A stretch of DNA of 64,000 nt from RUG11462 sp036308645 (GTDB taxonomy: Bacteria > Bacillota > Clostridia > Oscillospirales > Acutalibacteraceae), in contig JAXJVH010000005.1 in the NCBI GenBank assembly GCA_036308645.1, positions 21,829 through 85,828 on the forward strand. The letters are read 5' to 3'. The position numbers and the translations under genes are program-made. Below the pieces are notes generated by a model that saw nothing but the letters and a program-made list of their open reading frames with translations, did no database searches and was not told the DNA's origin. Positions 17,331-25,413 of this stretch are shown here, piece after piece; positions within the stretch are counted from its first letter, which is position 1, and every line of letters begins with the position of its first letter.

Positions 17331-17526
17331 GGTTCCATTCCTAATATTGGGGTTTCAACACTTATCGCCTCCCTCTGACGAGGGAGGTGGCACGGCTTTT
17401 GCCGTGACGGAGGGAGAGAATGAATAAAGATAGGTATATACTTTGGCTTTTCTCTCCCTCAGTCTCGCTTCGCTCGACAGTTCCCTCGTCAGAGTGAGCC
17501 AATCTACACCACAACTTTTGCAAAAG
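17331..17526. repeat. Dispersed intergenic repeat, long copy
   Basis: Shares its ends with the copy at 9927-10010 (GGTTCCATTCCTAATATT at the left, GAGCCAATCTACACC..TTTTGCAAAA at the right). The middle holds nested palindromes such as CCTCCCTCTGACGAGGGAGG and CACGGCTTTTGCCGTG. GC content is well above the surroundings. I recall similar sequences as frequent intergenic repeats in gut Clostridia; here only the two-copy match is directly seen. Confidence 0.8.
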
Positions 17527-17538
17527 AACCAAAATATA

Positions 17539-17596
17539 AAAAAAGACAGGCTTTTTTGTAAAACCTGTCTTTTTGGTGACCCGGACGAGAATCGAA
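17539..17596 (-). repeat. Duplicated tRNA-Glu 3' end plus terminator (truncated copy)
   Basis: These 58 bases are an exact copy of 17725-17782, which contains the terminator and the last 20 bases of tRNA-Glu with its CCA end. The match stops abruptly at GAGAATCGAA inside the T loop, after which this copy runs into unrelated, hairpin-rich sequence (GGCGTG-TTC-CACGCC at 17598). A tRNA 3' end repeated in direct orientation is the usual footprint of site-specific integration or of a recombination at a tRNA gene. Confidence 0.85.
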
Positions 17597-17724
17597 GGCG
17601 TGTTCCACGCCTTGCGCACTCCGTGCGGACTGTTTTAAAAAGCCCTTTTTCTCGCCTTACACGAGCCAGACGAAAAAGATGGCATCGAGTTCGTTCTCTG
17701 CAATTTGAAACTCCTAAAACATAT

Positions 17725-17760
17725 AAAAAAGACAGGCTTTTTTGTAAAACCTGTCTTTTT
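17725..17760 (-). terminator. Terminator of the tRNA-Met/tRNA-Glu unit
   Basis: Stem AAAAAGACAGG / CCTGTCTTTTT directly after the encoded CCA of tRNA-Glu, with T's on the minus strand. Confidence 0.85.
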
Positions 17761-17762
17761 GG

Positions 17763-17834
17763 TGACCCGGACGAGAATCGAACTCGTGTTACCGCCGTGA
17801 AAGGGCGGTGTCTTAACCGCTTGACCACCGGGCC
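17763..17834 (-). tRNA. tRNA-Glu (TTC)
   Basis: The minus strand folds into a full cloverleaf: acceptor GGCCCGG/CCGGGTC, anticodon stem CCGCC/GGCGG around loop CTTTCAC with anticodon TTC, and T loop TTCGATT. The CCA end is encoded (17760-17762). It lies 42 bases downstream of tRNA-Met. Its 3' end is repeated at 17577-17596. Confidence 0.95.
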
Positions 17835-17876
17835 ATATATGTCAACCGTCTTGCGACGGATAACCGATTAAATTGG

Positions 17877-17950
17877 TAGCTGCGATTGGATTCGAACCAA
17901 CGACACTTCGGGTATGAACCGAATGCTCTAGCCAACTGAGCTACGCAGCC
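17877..17950 (-). tRNA. tRNA-Met (CAT), elongator type
   Basis: Cloverleaf on the minus strand with acceptor GGCTGCG/CGCAGCT, D arm TAGCTCAGTTGGCTAGAGC, anticodon stem TTCGG/CCGAA around TTCATAC (anticodon CAT), and T loop TTCGAAT. CCA is encoded (17874-17876). The acceptor pairing at position 1 (G-T) is a wobble, not the mismatch of an initiator tRNA. The fold resembles Firmicutes elongator tRNA-Met; a tRNA-Ile2 reading cannot be fully excluded. Confidence 0.92.
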
Positions 17951-18057
17951 ATGTGAAATGCCTCAACCGAATTGACGCTTGACTATTATATATCAAACAA
18001 CACCTTTTGTCAAGTGTTTTTTTAATAATATTTCAAAAAAATATTAAATATTTCAAA

Positions 18058-18675
18058 TTATTCTCTTTTTTCCGCTTCTCTTTTGGAATAAATACACCCG
18101 CAATAGTTCTGCCGATACAGATTATACTGTTTTGAAAGTTCTATAGAACGCTTATAACCGTTCTTCTTTTTAAAATCCGAATACAGATATTTTACCCCGT
18201 ATTTTTCCGATAATTCGCCGCCGATTTCATTAAGTTTTACGGCGTTTTTATGCGGTGATATTGAAAGCGTTGTGCAAAAATAATCAAAATTCTGCGCTTT
18301 TGCATATTTGGCAGTTTCTTCAAGTCGCAGGCGGTAGCACAAAAAACAACGCTCGCCGCCTTCATTCAAATTCTCAAGTCCTTTTGCCATTTTAAAAAAC
18401 GGTGTATTATCATAATCACACACAACTATTTTCGGCTTAAAGGTTAAAGGGAGTTCGTTGCACAGTCTTACTAACTCATTTGCTCTGAAAGAATATTCGC
18501 TTTCAGGCGAGATATTCGGATTGTAAAATAGCAAAGTTATATCAAAATAATCGCTCAAATATTCCAAAACATACGAAGAACAAGGCGCACAGCAAGCCTG
18601 TAAAAGCAGGCTTTTTCTTGCACCGTTTGCAGTAATCTCTTCAATTGTTTTATCAAGCGACAACTGATAATTCAT
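18058..18675 (-). CDS. queH: Epoxyqueuosine reductase QueH
   Basis: QueH makes the last step of queuosine synthesis, reducing epoxyqueuosine in tRNA, and replaces QueG in many anaerobes. The 205-residue protein has the family cysteines in order: CCAPC (about residues 27-31), CFLC (about 114-117) and the C-terminal YCGC (about 191-194). These bind a 4Fe-4S cluster and a second metal site. NPNISPESEY and STTLSISPHKN-like segments (here CTTLSISPHKN) are the standard signatures. It starts 6 bases after the upstream aminotransferase stop, so the two are cotranscribed even though the functions are not obviously related. Confidence 0.95.
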   Translation of the reverse strand: MNYQLSLDKTIEEITANGARKSLLLQACCAPCSSYVLEYLSDYFDITLLFYNPNISPESEYSFRANELVRLCNELPLTFKPKIVVCDYDNTPFFKMAKGLENLNEGGERCFLCYRLRLEETAKYAKAQNFDYFCTTLSISPHKNAVKLNEIGGELSEKYGVKYLYSDFKKKNGYKRSIELSKQYNLYRQNYCGCIYSKREAEKRE

Positions 18676-18681
18676 TCTACT

Positions 18682-19884
18682 CTAATATTCCTTTAATATA
18701 TCAACTAATTTTTCAGCGGTGTAACGCACGTCTTCTTCGTTCATTTTAGTGTTAAGCGGAAGTGTAATTTCATTGCAAAACTGATTATATGCGTTAGGAT
18801 AATCGGAAATGTCAAACCCGAGATTTTTATAAGCGGTAAGCATAGGCAGAGGTTTGTAATGCACGTTTGTCGCAATACCTCTTTGCGCCATTTTTTCAAT
18901 TATTTCATTACGTTCGTTTACGGTAACGCCCTTTATTCTTAAAAGGTAAAGATGACCGCTTGAATTTGATTTTTCATCATAATGCCTAATCGGCATAAAA
19001 CGCTCGTCTGATAAAATTTCATTGTAAATTTCGATAAAACGTCTGCGTTTTTTAAGCATTTCATCATATCGCTTTAACTGAACAAGTCCGACAGACGCCA
19101 TAATATCGGTCATATTACATTTATAAAGCGGTGCGGCAATATCGTATTCCCAAGCGCCGAGTTTGGTTTTTGCAAGAGCGTCTTTATTTTGACCGTGAAG
19201 CGACTGGAGCATAAACTGCTTATAAAGCGACTCATCACAAAGAAAATCTTTTTTTGCCCAAACGGCTGCGCCGCCCTCGGCGGTGGTAAGATTTTTAACT
19301 GCGTGAAAGGAAAAGCAAGTAAAATCGGCAACAAAGCCTGCCTTTTTACCGTTTTTGTCTGCGCCGAAAGAATGAGCGCCGTCGGCAACAACAATAATTC
19401 TTCCAAACACTTTCTGCAAATCGTTTTTCGGGCAAAACAACGATTTCTTCTCTTCGCAAATTGCAAATATTTTATCATAATCGCACATTACGCCTGCAAT
19501 ATCAACAGGGATAATCGCCTTTGTTTTTTCATTTATAAGAGAACGCAACTTTTCATAATCCATAAAAAAACTGTCGGGCGCTAAATCACACATAACAAGT
19601 TTTGCGCCTACATGGCAAACCACCGACGCAGTCGCAGTATAAGTGTAAGCAGGCACAATTACCTCGTCGCCCTCGCCTATTCCCAAAATTCGTAAGGTAC
19701 ACTCAAGCGCCGCAGTTGCGCTTGAAAGGCAGGCGCAACCGGCACTGCCGCAGTATTCTGTTATCTCTTTTTCAAACTGTTTTGTTTTAGGACCTGTTGT
19801 AATCCAACCGGAACGCAGAGTATCGCAAACTGCCGATATTTCTTCCTCGGTAATATCCGGCGGTGAAAAAGGTATTTTTCTCAT
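18682..19884 (-). CDS. DegT/DnrJ/EryC1/StrS-family aminotransferase
   Basis: These PLP enzymes usually move an amino group onto a keto-sugar nucleotide for surface polysaccharide or glycan modification. The 400-residue protein has the family layout. It starts with IPFSPPDITEEEISAV. The PLP-contact residues are in VDIAGVMCD and VADGAHSFGA, and the Schiff-base lysine lies in FSFHAVKNLTTAEGG (about residue 190). The C-terminal VHYKPLPML typical of PseC/ArnB-like members is present. No other sugar gene is adjacent, so the substrate cannot be told. Promoter at 19915-19943. It is the first gene of a two-gene unit with queH. Confidence 0.92.
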   Translation of the reverse strand: MRKIPFSPPDITEEEISAVCDTLRSGWITTGPKTKQFEKEITEYCGSAGCACLSSATAALECTLRILGIGEGDEVIVPAYTYTATASVVCHVGAKLVMCDLAPDSFFMDYEKLRSLINEKTKAIIPVDIAGVMCDYDKIFAICEEKKSLFCPKNDLQKVFGRIIVVADGAHSFGADKNGKKAGFVADFTCFSFHAVKNLTTAEGGAAVWAKKDFLCDESLYKQFMLQSLHGQNKDALAKTKLGAWEYDIAAPLYKCNMTDIMASVGLVQLKRYDEMLKKRRRFIEIYNEILSDERFMPIRHYDEKSNSSGHLYLLRIKGVTVNERNEIIEKMAQRGIATNVHYKPLPMLTAYKNLGFDISDYPNAYNQFCNEITLPLNTKMNEEDVRYTAEKLVDILKEY

Positions 19885-19914
19885 TATATTTACCTGCCAA
19901 AATCATTTTTTATC

Positions 19915-19943
19915 ATTATACCTCTATTATCCTAAAAAATCAA
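19915..19943 (-). promoter_or_regulatory. Promoter of the degT-queH unit
   Basis: Minus strand TTGATT, 17 bases, TATAAT. It lies back to back with the thioesterase promoter at 19945-19973, one base apart. Confidence 0.7.
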
Positions 19944-19944
19944 C

Positions 19945-19973
19945 TTTACTTTTCGGCATATTTGAAGTATAAT
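19945..19973 (+). promoter_or_regulatory. Promoter of the thioesterase-flavoprotein unit
   Basis: TTTACT, 17 bases, TATAAT, about 25 bases before the start at 19999. Confidence 0.65.
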
Positions 19974-19998
19974 ATTTATTCGAGGTGAAGTGAAGACC

Positions 19999-20724
19999 AT
20001 GGACGGCATTTGTAACTATGATTATACAATAAAAACGGGTACGTTTGACATAGGTTCGGGAAGAAAAATGCGGCTTTCATCGGTGCTTAAATATCAGGAG
20101 CAGGCAGGCGAAGAACACCTAAGTCACGCTTTCGGGCTTAATTACATCACGCTGTCACAAAAAGGCGTTGCATTTGTGCTTGTCAATTCCGGAGTAAAAA
20201 TCCACCGTATGCCGACTTTAGGGGAAACAATAACCATCAACACTTGGAACAAGCAACTTAAAGGCTTAAAATTCTTTCGAGGATATGATTGGTTTGACGA
20301 AAAAGGTGAAAAAATTATCGAGGGTGTTTCGGCATTCGTTTTAGTAAGCATTAACGGGCATAAAATTGTAAAACCGTCGGAATTAGGCATGGATTTTCCC
20401 GAAGAAAAGGAACGTGAAAACTCGGTAGGTTTGCCGTCGAAAACTCACATTCCGAAAGAAATGACGGCTGTCGGCAGTAAAAAAGTATTTTACTCTATGC
20501 TTGACAGCAACGAACATCTTAACAATGCGCTTTACGCCGACTTAATTGTGGATTTTATTCCGCCTCAAAAAGTAAAAGATATAAAAGGTTTTACGCTTGA
20601 TTATGTAAAAGAGGCAAAACTCGGCGATAGAATCGAAGTGTTTTCAGCCGAAGATAACGGCAAAACGTATTTACAAGGGATAAACGACAACAATTGTTGT
20701 TTTAGAGCAAGTATTGAATATTAA
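19999..20724 (+). CDS. Acyl-ACP thioesterase
   Basis: The enzyme hydrolyses acyl-ACP to free fatty acid. The 241-residue product shows the tandem hot-dog fold of the bacterial FatA/FatB-like family. The first half has LSSVLKYQEQAGEEH near residue 27. The second half carries DSNEHLNNALYADL (about 170), where the Asn-His pair is the usual catalytic motif. I prefer the ATG at 19999 because a GAGGTGA ribosome site ends about 10 bases before it; a GTG at 19990 would be too close. The flavodiiron gene follows after 19 bases, with its own GGAAAGG site, and the two end at one terminator. Confidence 0.92.
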   Translation: MDGICNYDYTIKTGTFDIGSGRKMRLSSVLKYQEQAGEEHLSHAFGLNYITLSQKGVAFVLVNSGVKIHRMPTLGETITINTWNKQLKGLKFFRGYDWFDEKGEKIIEGVSAFVLVSINGHKIVKPSELGMDFPEEKERENSVGLPSKTHIPKEMTAVGSKKVFYSMLDSNEHLNNALYADLIVDFIPPQKVKDIKGFTLDYVKEAKLGDRIEVFSAEDNGKTYLQGINDNNCCFRASIEY

Positions 20725-20743
20725 AGGAAAGGAATAATTTAAT

Positions 20744-21904
20744 ATGATTAATAAGATTACAAACGACATAATTTACATCGGAGTTGACGATAAGGATATT
20801 GACCTTTTTGAAGGTCAGTTTGACGTGCCGAACGGTATGGCTTACAATTCTTATGTTATTCTTGATGATAAAACAGCGGTTATGGATACTGTTGACGCAA
20901 GCAAATCGGATGAATGGCTTAATAATCTGGAAACTACGCTTGAGGGTAAAAAGCCTGATTATTTAGTAGTTCAGCACGTAGAGCCTGACCATTCCGGCAG
21001 CATTAAAGCTTTTCTTACTAAATATCCCGAAACTGTTGTTGTCGGAAATACAAAAACCTTTGTAATGATTTCTCAATTTTTCAGCGAAGATTTAAACTTT
21101 GAAAAAGTAGAGGTTAAAGAGGGCGATACTCTTAATTTAGGCGCTCACACTCTTAATTTTGTTATGGCGCCGATGGTTCATTGGCCTGAAGTTATGGTAA
21201 CATACGATTCAGCGGATAAGGTGCTTTTCTCTGCCGACGGATTCGGCAAATTCGGTGCGCTTGATACCGATGAGGACTGGGCTTGCGAGGCAAGACGCTA
21301 TTATTTCAATATAGTAGGTAAATACGGCGCACAGGTGCAAGCGCTTTTGAAAAAAGCGGCTGCGCTTGAAATTAAAATCATCTGTCCTCTTCATGGACCT
21401 ATTCTTACTGAAAATCTTGATTACTATTTAAACCTTTATGATATTTGGAGCAGTTACACTCCCGAAAACGACGGCGTAACCATTGCCTATGTATCTTTCC
21501 ACGGCAACACAAAAGCGGCCGTTGAAAAAATGAAAGAAATTCTGCTCGAAAAAGGAGCAAAAAAGGTTTCGACTTTTGACCTTATGCGTGATGATTTTGC
21601 AGAATGTGTTGAGGATTCTTTCCGTTATTCAAAACTCATTGTAGCGGCAACTACATATAATATGGAAGCCGCCCCAATGGCAGAGCATTTTGCAAATTAC
21701 TTAAAAGGCAAGAATTATCAGAAACGCACCGTAGGTTTTATTGAAAACGGCACTTGGGCGCCTGTAAGCGCAAAACTGCTTTCTAAAACTTTCGGCGAAA
21801 TGAAAGATATAAAATTATGTGAAAATGTTGTTACAATTAAATCTTCTTTGAAAGATATTAATATTGAGCAGATGAACGCATTAGCCGATGAAATTTTAGC
21901 ATAA
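20744..21904 (+). CDS. FprA-type flavodiiron protein (O2/NO reductase)
   Basis: Flavodiiron proteins reduce oxygen or nitric oxide at a di-iron site fed by FMN, protecting anaerobes. The 386-residue protein has an N-terminal metallo-beta-lactamase domain with the iron ligands in HVEPDHSGS (about residues 77-85), MVHWPEVMV (about 143-151) and CPLHGP (about 222-227). It is followed by a flavodoxin domain beginning VSFHGNTKAAVEKM (about 252). There is no rubredoxin extension, so this is the simple class A form. It lies behind the thioesterase with a shared promoter. Confidence 0.95.
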   Translation: MINKITNDIIYIGVDDKDIDLFEGQFDVPNGMAYNSYVILDDKTAVMDTVDASKSDEWLNNLETTLEGKKPDYLVVQHVEPDHSGSIKAFLTKYPETVVVGNTKTFVMISQFFSEDLNFEKVEVKEGDTLNLGAHTLNFVMAPMVHWPEVMVTYDSADKVLFSADGFGKFGALDTDEDWACEARRYYFNIVGKYGAQVQALLKKAAALEIKIICPLHGPILTENLDYYLNLYDIWSSYTPENDGVTIAYVSFHGNTKAAVEKMKEILLEKGAKKVSTFDLMRDDFAECVEDSFRYSKLIVAATTYNMEAAPMAEHFANYLKGKNYQKRTVGFIENGTWAPVSAKLLSKTFGEMKDIKLCENVVTIKSSLKDINIEQMNALADEILA

Positions 21905-21929
21905 GTTTTAATATAACGGTTAATAAAAA

Positions 21930-21959
21930 GCCGAGATTCACGATAAAGTGAGTCTCGGC
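21930..21959 (+). terminator. Terminator of the thioesterase-flavoprotein unit
   Basis: Stem GCCGAGATTCAC / GTGAGTCTCGGC with one wobble pair, 6-base loop, followed by AATTTTTT. Confidence 0.9.
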
Positions 21960-22087
21960 AATTTTTTCATTTAGATTTGTTTGGGATTTGGAAAAGGATA
22001 AGAAAGACATTAAGAAATGAATTTTCTTTTTCTTTATAATTCATAATATACGTGATATGCAAAAATTATAAAAATAGTTGATTGAAT

Positions 22088-22777
22088 TTATTTTTTCGAA
22101 TCAATAAATAATTTCTTTTTTATTGATTTAAAATAATTTTTCGGCAATTCTTGTTTTTTATAAAAAAAGTTCCTCTCTGATTTTGTCAACAAATCGTTGT
22201 CATACTTTTGTTTTAATAATTCCATAGAACATATAAAATCTGCCACCTGTAACAATTTATATTGCTTTGGCGATACATGTCTAAAATCAACATTTGAAAA
22301 CACTGTATTTAAAATTGTGTTTATAATCATACCTAATTCTTGTTGCCCATAATCATAATATACAATTATTTTATCAAAACTTATGAAGTAATTTAAGTTT
22401 TCCCTAATAAACCGAGAAAGCATTTTTGCAATTTTTGCAGATAACTGCATTTTGCTTTTTGCTTGTTTTTTGTCTATAACAAGATTAAAATATGTAATAT
22501 CGCAAGACATTGTGAAACGAAGCATTTTATTGAGAATTTTCCGTCTTTCATCAATTTTTAAATTACAGTAAGGATACTCTCTTCTTATTAAAGGATGAGT
22601 ATGAATATATTCATCTTCAAACCCACAATCTTTGAGCTGCTTTTTTAAATTTTGTATATTTTCATCAATATTATTGGATTGATTATGAAATACAAATGTA
22701 ACAATATAATACGGAGATGTATTTATTTCTTCTCCGAAATCACCTGATTCGTCAATAAAAATGCTTAACTCCTTCAT
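22088..22777 (-). CDS. DUF3800 protein (predicted RNase H-like nuclease)
   Basis: DUF3800 proteins have an RNase H-like fold and are often found in phage, plasmid and defence contexts; one retron type carries such a domain. The 229-residue product starts MKELSIFIDESGDFGE, where the D-E-D cluster holds the first acidic residues. It ends with HVSPKQYKLLQVADFICSME (about 170-190), which supplies the last Asp. I chose the ATG at 22777 with an AAGGA site, because the longer frame would begin at TTG inside the structured leader. The gene stands alone with its own promoter. Targets are unknown. Confidence 0.85.
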   Translation of the reverse strand: MKELSIFIDESGDFGEEINTSPYYIVTFVFHNQSNNIDENIQNLKKQLKDCGFEDEYIHTHPLIRREYPYCNLKIDERRKILNKMLRFTMSCDITYFNLVIDKKQAKSKMQLSAKIAKMLSRFIRENLNYFISFDKIIVYYDYGQQELGMIINTILNTVFSNVDFRHVSPKQYKLLQVADFICSMELLKQKYDNDLLTKSERNFFYKKQELPKNYFKSIKKKLFIDSKK

Positions 22778-22872
22778 TTTTAAAATCCTTGATAATAAAA
22801 TTGGCGGGGAATAGACTCCCCGCCTACGGTGGCCCCAGGGATGGAAATCCCAAGCCAAAGTATCTATTTTGT
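22778..22872 (-). promoter_or_regulatory. Structured GC-rich leader in front of the DUF3800 gene
   Basis: Between the promoter at 22879-22906 and the start codon lies a GC-rich island in AT-rich DNA. It includes a perfect 8-bp hairpin GGCGGGGA / TCCCCGCC (22803-22824) followed on the minus strand by AATTTTATT. Upstream of that is a second hairpin (GGGAT-TTCC-ATCCC). The first hairpin plus U-rich tail resembles an attenuator. It could also be a dispersed repeat that landed here. Confidence 0.55.
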
Positions 22873-22878
22873 AACTTT

Positions 22879-22906
22879 ATTATAGCATACTTTAACAATT
22901 TGTCAA
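22879..22906 (-). promoter_or_regulatory. Promoter of the DUF3800 gene
   Basis: Minus strand TTGACA, 16-base spacer, TATAAT. Confidence 0.75.
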
Positions 22907-23015
22907 GCATTTCACCATAAAAGTTACATTAAATAGTATTTACTATTTTATACATATTATGATAGAAAATTCAATTTTGCAAATAAATTTTAAAATATAT
23001 CACACAAACAACTGC

Positions 23016-23696
23016 TTACATTCTGTATATTCCCGACTCTGTCAGTATAATCTCGTTTGAGTCCACCTTAATATACTTTTTAACAGGCTCGTTTGCTGTA
23101 TAAATCGTTTCAAGTTTATAATCATTAAGCGACATTTTCTGAATAAGTCCCGAATTTTGCGAAGTGATGATTATACCCTCGTCACCTGCAAAAAGGCCGT
23201 AAGGCTCAACTAACTCATCGCCCACGCCGCTGCTTATTTTAAACTCCTGCCTCATTGAATTAACATTATACTTTATTAAAGTATTTGAATCGGGGTAAGA
23301 GCACCATAAACTTTCGCCGCAAATTACTGCGTCGGCAGGCGCATAACCCTTATATTTAAGATTGCCTCGCCATTTGAATTTGCAATTATAATCATAAACT
23401 AAAGCAATTCCGTTTACTTTAAGCAAAATCATACCGAAATTCGGCGTAAAAATAGTAATTGTATTGATATAATCGCTGATTTCCTCTTTCAAAAAATCAC
23501 TGTGATTAAGATAGATACTGTTTAAGTAGGCATTTTTTGTAATGGGATTTGTAACTCCCGTATCAAAATTATGCTGATGAAAAGCAATTATATTCTTTTC
23601 TGCGTTATCCTGCACAGTTTTATGAACTTCTGCAAAAACAAACCCTCTGTTACAAGGTGCAATGCTTAAAACACCCGAGCCAAAAATTTGTTTCAA
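23016..23696 (-). CDS. Hypothetical protein, probably beta-propeller-like
   Basis: No family recognised with confidence. The 226-residue product lacks a signal peptide and is rich in short beta-strand patterns with recurring motifs such as YGLFAGDEGIIITSQNSGLIQKMSL and LIKYNVNSMRQEF. These resemble repeated blades of NHL/WD-like propellers. It starts 17 bases after the HAD phosphatase stop and shares its promoter. The role is unknown. Confidence 0.7.
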   Translation of the reverse strand: MKQIFGSGVLSIAPCNRGFVFAEVHKTVQDNAEKNIIAFHQHNFDTGVTNPITKNAYLNSIYLNHSDFLKEEISDYINTITIFTPNFGMILLKVNGIALVYDYNCKFKWRGNLKYKGYAPADAVICGESLWCSYPDSNTLIKYNVNSMRQEFKISSGVGDELVEPYGLFAGDEGIIITSQNSGLIQKMSLNDYKLETIYTANEPVKKYIKVDSNEIILTESGIYRM

Positions 23697-23713
23697 TCTG
23701 AACTTCCCCTTTT

Positions 23714-24361
23714 TTAATCAAATAAGTTTACAACATCCATAGCGCTCGCCACAGTTTTTACTGCGCCCGCTTTTTTCAACTGCTCGTCTTTTCCGAAGCC
23801 GTAAAGCACGCCTACGCAGTCAATACCGACCTGCCGAGCGCCGACCGCGTCGTTTTCGGTATCGCCCACAAGCACGCATTTTCCTAAATCATCAGGTTTG
23901 CAAAGTTCTAATGCGTGAATCAAAACTTCCTTTTTACTGCTTCTTTTTCCGTCAAAAGTAGCGCCTGAAATAAAATCGAAATATTTATATAAATCATAAT
24001 CTTTTAAAATTTTTACCGCAAAATCTTCGGGTTTTGAGGTGGCAAGCACTATAATTTTGCCCTTTTTATGAAGAGCGCAAAGCATTTCTTCAACACCGTT
24101 ATAAAGAGAGTGCATATTAACTCCTCTTGCTCTGTAATTAACATGAAAATGGTCTACGGTTTCGTTGGCACGAGCCTCGTCCATATTATTATAATTCATA
24201 AAAGACCATAAAAGCGGCGGGCCGATATATTTTCTCATATCGCTTTCCGATAAAATCGGCTCTCCCATTTTTTCAAAGGAATAATTCAGCGAATCAAATA
24301 TACCCGAACTGGTATCAACCAAAGTTCCGTCAAAATCAAAAAAGATATAGTCTTTCTTCAT
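23714..24361 (-). CDS. HAD-superfamily phosphatase, phosphoglycolate-phosphatase-like
   Basis: The 215-residue protein has all four HAD motifs: FDFDGTLVDTS (residues about 6-16, nucleophile Asp), the Thr/Ser of LATSKPEDF (about 109-117), a Lys in GKRSSKKEV, and VGDTENDAVGA (about 168-178). It has a helical cap typical of the Gph/PpaX group. These enzymes clear phosphoglycolate or pyrophosphate or act on small phosphorylated metabolites; the substrate is not predictable. I chose the ATG at 24361, with GGGAG upstream and a promoter at 24399-24427. A longer reading would start inside the promoter. Confidence 0.92.
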   Translation of the reverse strand: MKKDYIFFDFDGTLVDTSSGIFDSLNYSFEKMGEPILSESDMRKYIGPPLLWSFMNYNNMDEARANETVDHFHVNYRARGVNMHSLYNGVEEMLCALHKKGKIIVLATSKPEDFAVKILKDYDLYKYFDFISGATFDGKRSSKKEVLIHALELCKPDDLGKCVLVGDTENDAVGARQVGIDCVGVLYGFGKDEQLKKAGAVKTVASAMDVVNLFD

Positions 24362-24398
24362 ATTTTTCTCCCAAAATTTAAGCGCTAATAGTATAAAC

Positions 24399-24427
24399 AG
24401 TATAACACATATTATCTGCCGGTTCAA
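24399..24427 (-). promoter_or_regulatory. Promoter of the HAD-propeller unit
   Basis: Minus strand TTGAAC, 17 bases, TATACT, directly after the terminator of the sugar operon. Confidence 0.65.
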
Positions 24428-24434
24428 CACAAAA

Positions 24435-24464
24435 AATCCGAAGTGAAATAAATCACTTCGGATT
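24435..24464 (-). terminator. Terminator of the sugar-uptake operon
   Basis: Perfect 12-bp stem AATCCGAAGTGA / TCACTTCGGATT, 6-base loop, T-run on the minus strand, 21 bases after the last permease gene. Confidence 0.92.
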
Positions 24465-24485
24465 TTTGTTATAATTTTAATTCAA

Positions 24486-25400
24486 TTAGCCTACAAGACC
24501 GCTTCTTGAAATACTCTCTACAAAGTAACGCTGAGTAAACGCATAAAGAGCAATCAACGGAGCGATAATGATTATTACGCCCGCACTCTTTGTAAGCGAA
24601 ATATTAAGCGCTGCAAGAGCGGTATTATCAGAGAAGTCATAATGTAAAGATGTATATTTTGTAGGAATAAGCTCAACTTTTCTCATAAATACTGTTGTAT
24701 AAGAATCATCAAGCCACTGCCATACAAATGCAAACAGGAATACAGTAATCATCATTGAAACCGCACCCGGAAGCATAATCGAAACAAAGGTCTTGAGCGG
24801 ACCGGCACCGTCAACATAAGCCGCTTCTTCAAGTTCATGAGGCTGTCCTTTAAAGAACTGTCGCATAAGGAAGATGTAAAGCGACGCTTTAAGACCGGTA
24901 CAGGTAATTGAAAATGCAAGCATCGGAACCCAACTGTCATTAAGAAGACCTACCGATGAGAACATCATATATCTCGGAATGAAAAGCAAGTCGCTCGGCA
25001 AAACAAGTGCTAAAATTACAAGTCCGAAAACCAAACCGTTTCCTTTAAACTTAAATCTTGCCAAACCGTAGCCTACGAGCGTTGCACATACAACGTTGAG
25101 CAAAGCACAACATACTGTAAGACCAAGCGTTCTTAAAAATACGCTTATGCCGCCGAGTTTTGTCCAAGCCGCAGAATAGTTTGCAGTAGTTAAGTGTTTC
25201 GGAATATATGTAACGGTAGCGTCATAAAGGTCAACCGATGACATAATGGAAAGCACGATTTTTTGGAATAAAGGGAAAAGTACAACGAAGCACATACCGA
25301 TAATGAATATCAAACGAACGATTGATACAACATACTTAAATGTGTACTTTTTAAGTTTTACTTTATCAATTTTTGATTCTTTTTTAGCAATAGTACTCAT
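24486..25400 (-). CDS. Carbohydrate ABC transporter permease, MalG-like (pair A)
   Basis: This inner-membrane subunit of a sugar importer has six predicted helices over 304 residues. The cytoplasmic EAA loop, which docks the ATPase, reads EEAAYVDGAGPLKTFVSIMLP (about residues 194-214). Its size and C-terminus fit the MalG-type partner (CUT1 family). It is the last gene of the operon, 13 bases after its MalF-type partner. A 30-residue charged N-terminal tail (KKESKIDKVKLKKY) is somewhat longer than usual. Confidence 0.93.
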   Translation of the reverse strand: MSTIAKKESKIDKVKLKKYTFKYVVSIVRLIFIIGMCFVVLFPLFQKIVLSIMSSVDLYDATVTYIPKHLTTANYSAAWTKLGGISVFLRTLGLTVCCALLNVVCATLVGYGLARFKFKGNGLVFGLVILALVLPSDLLFIPRYMMFSSVGLLNDSWVPMLAFSITCTGLKASLYIFLMRQFFKGQPHELEEAAYVDGAGPLKTFVSIMLPGAVSMMITVFLFAFVWQWLDDSYTTVFMRKVELIPTKYTSLHYDFSDNTALAALNISLTKSAGVIIIIAPLIALYAFTQRYFVESISRSGLVG

Positions 25401-25413
25401 ATTATATCACCCC

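Noticed and set aside
17355..17871. Open frames of 142-157 codons on both strands
   Set aside because: They cross dispersed repeats, the duplicated terminator and tRNA-Glu; chance frames in GC-richer repeat DNA.
22778..22858. N-terminal extension of the DUF3800 protein
   Set aside because: It would need a TTG start and would translate the hairpin leader; the ATG at 22777 has a ribosome site and the family N-terminus.
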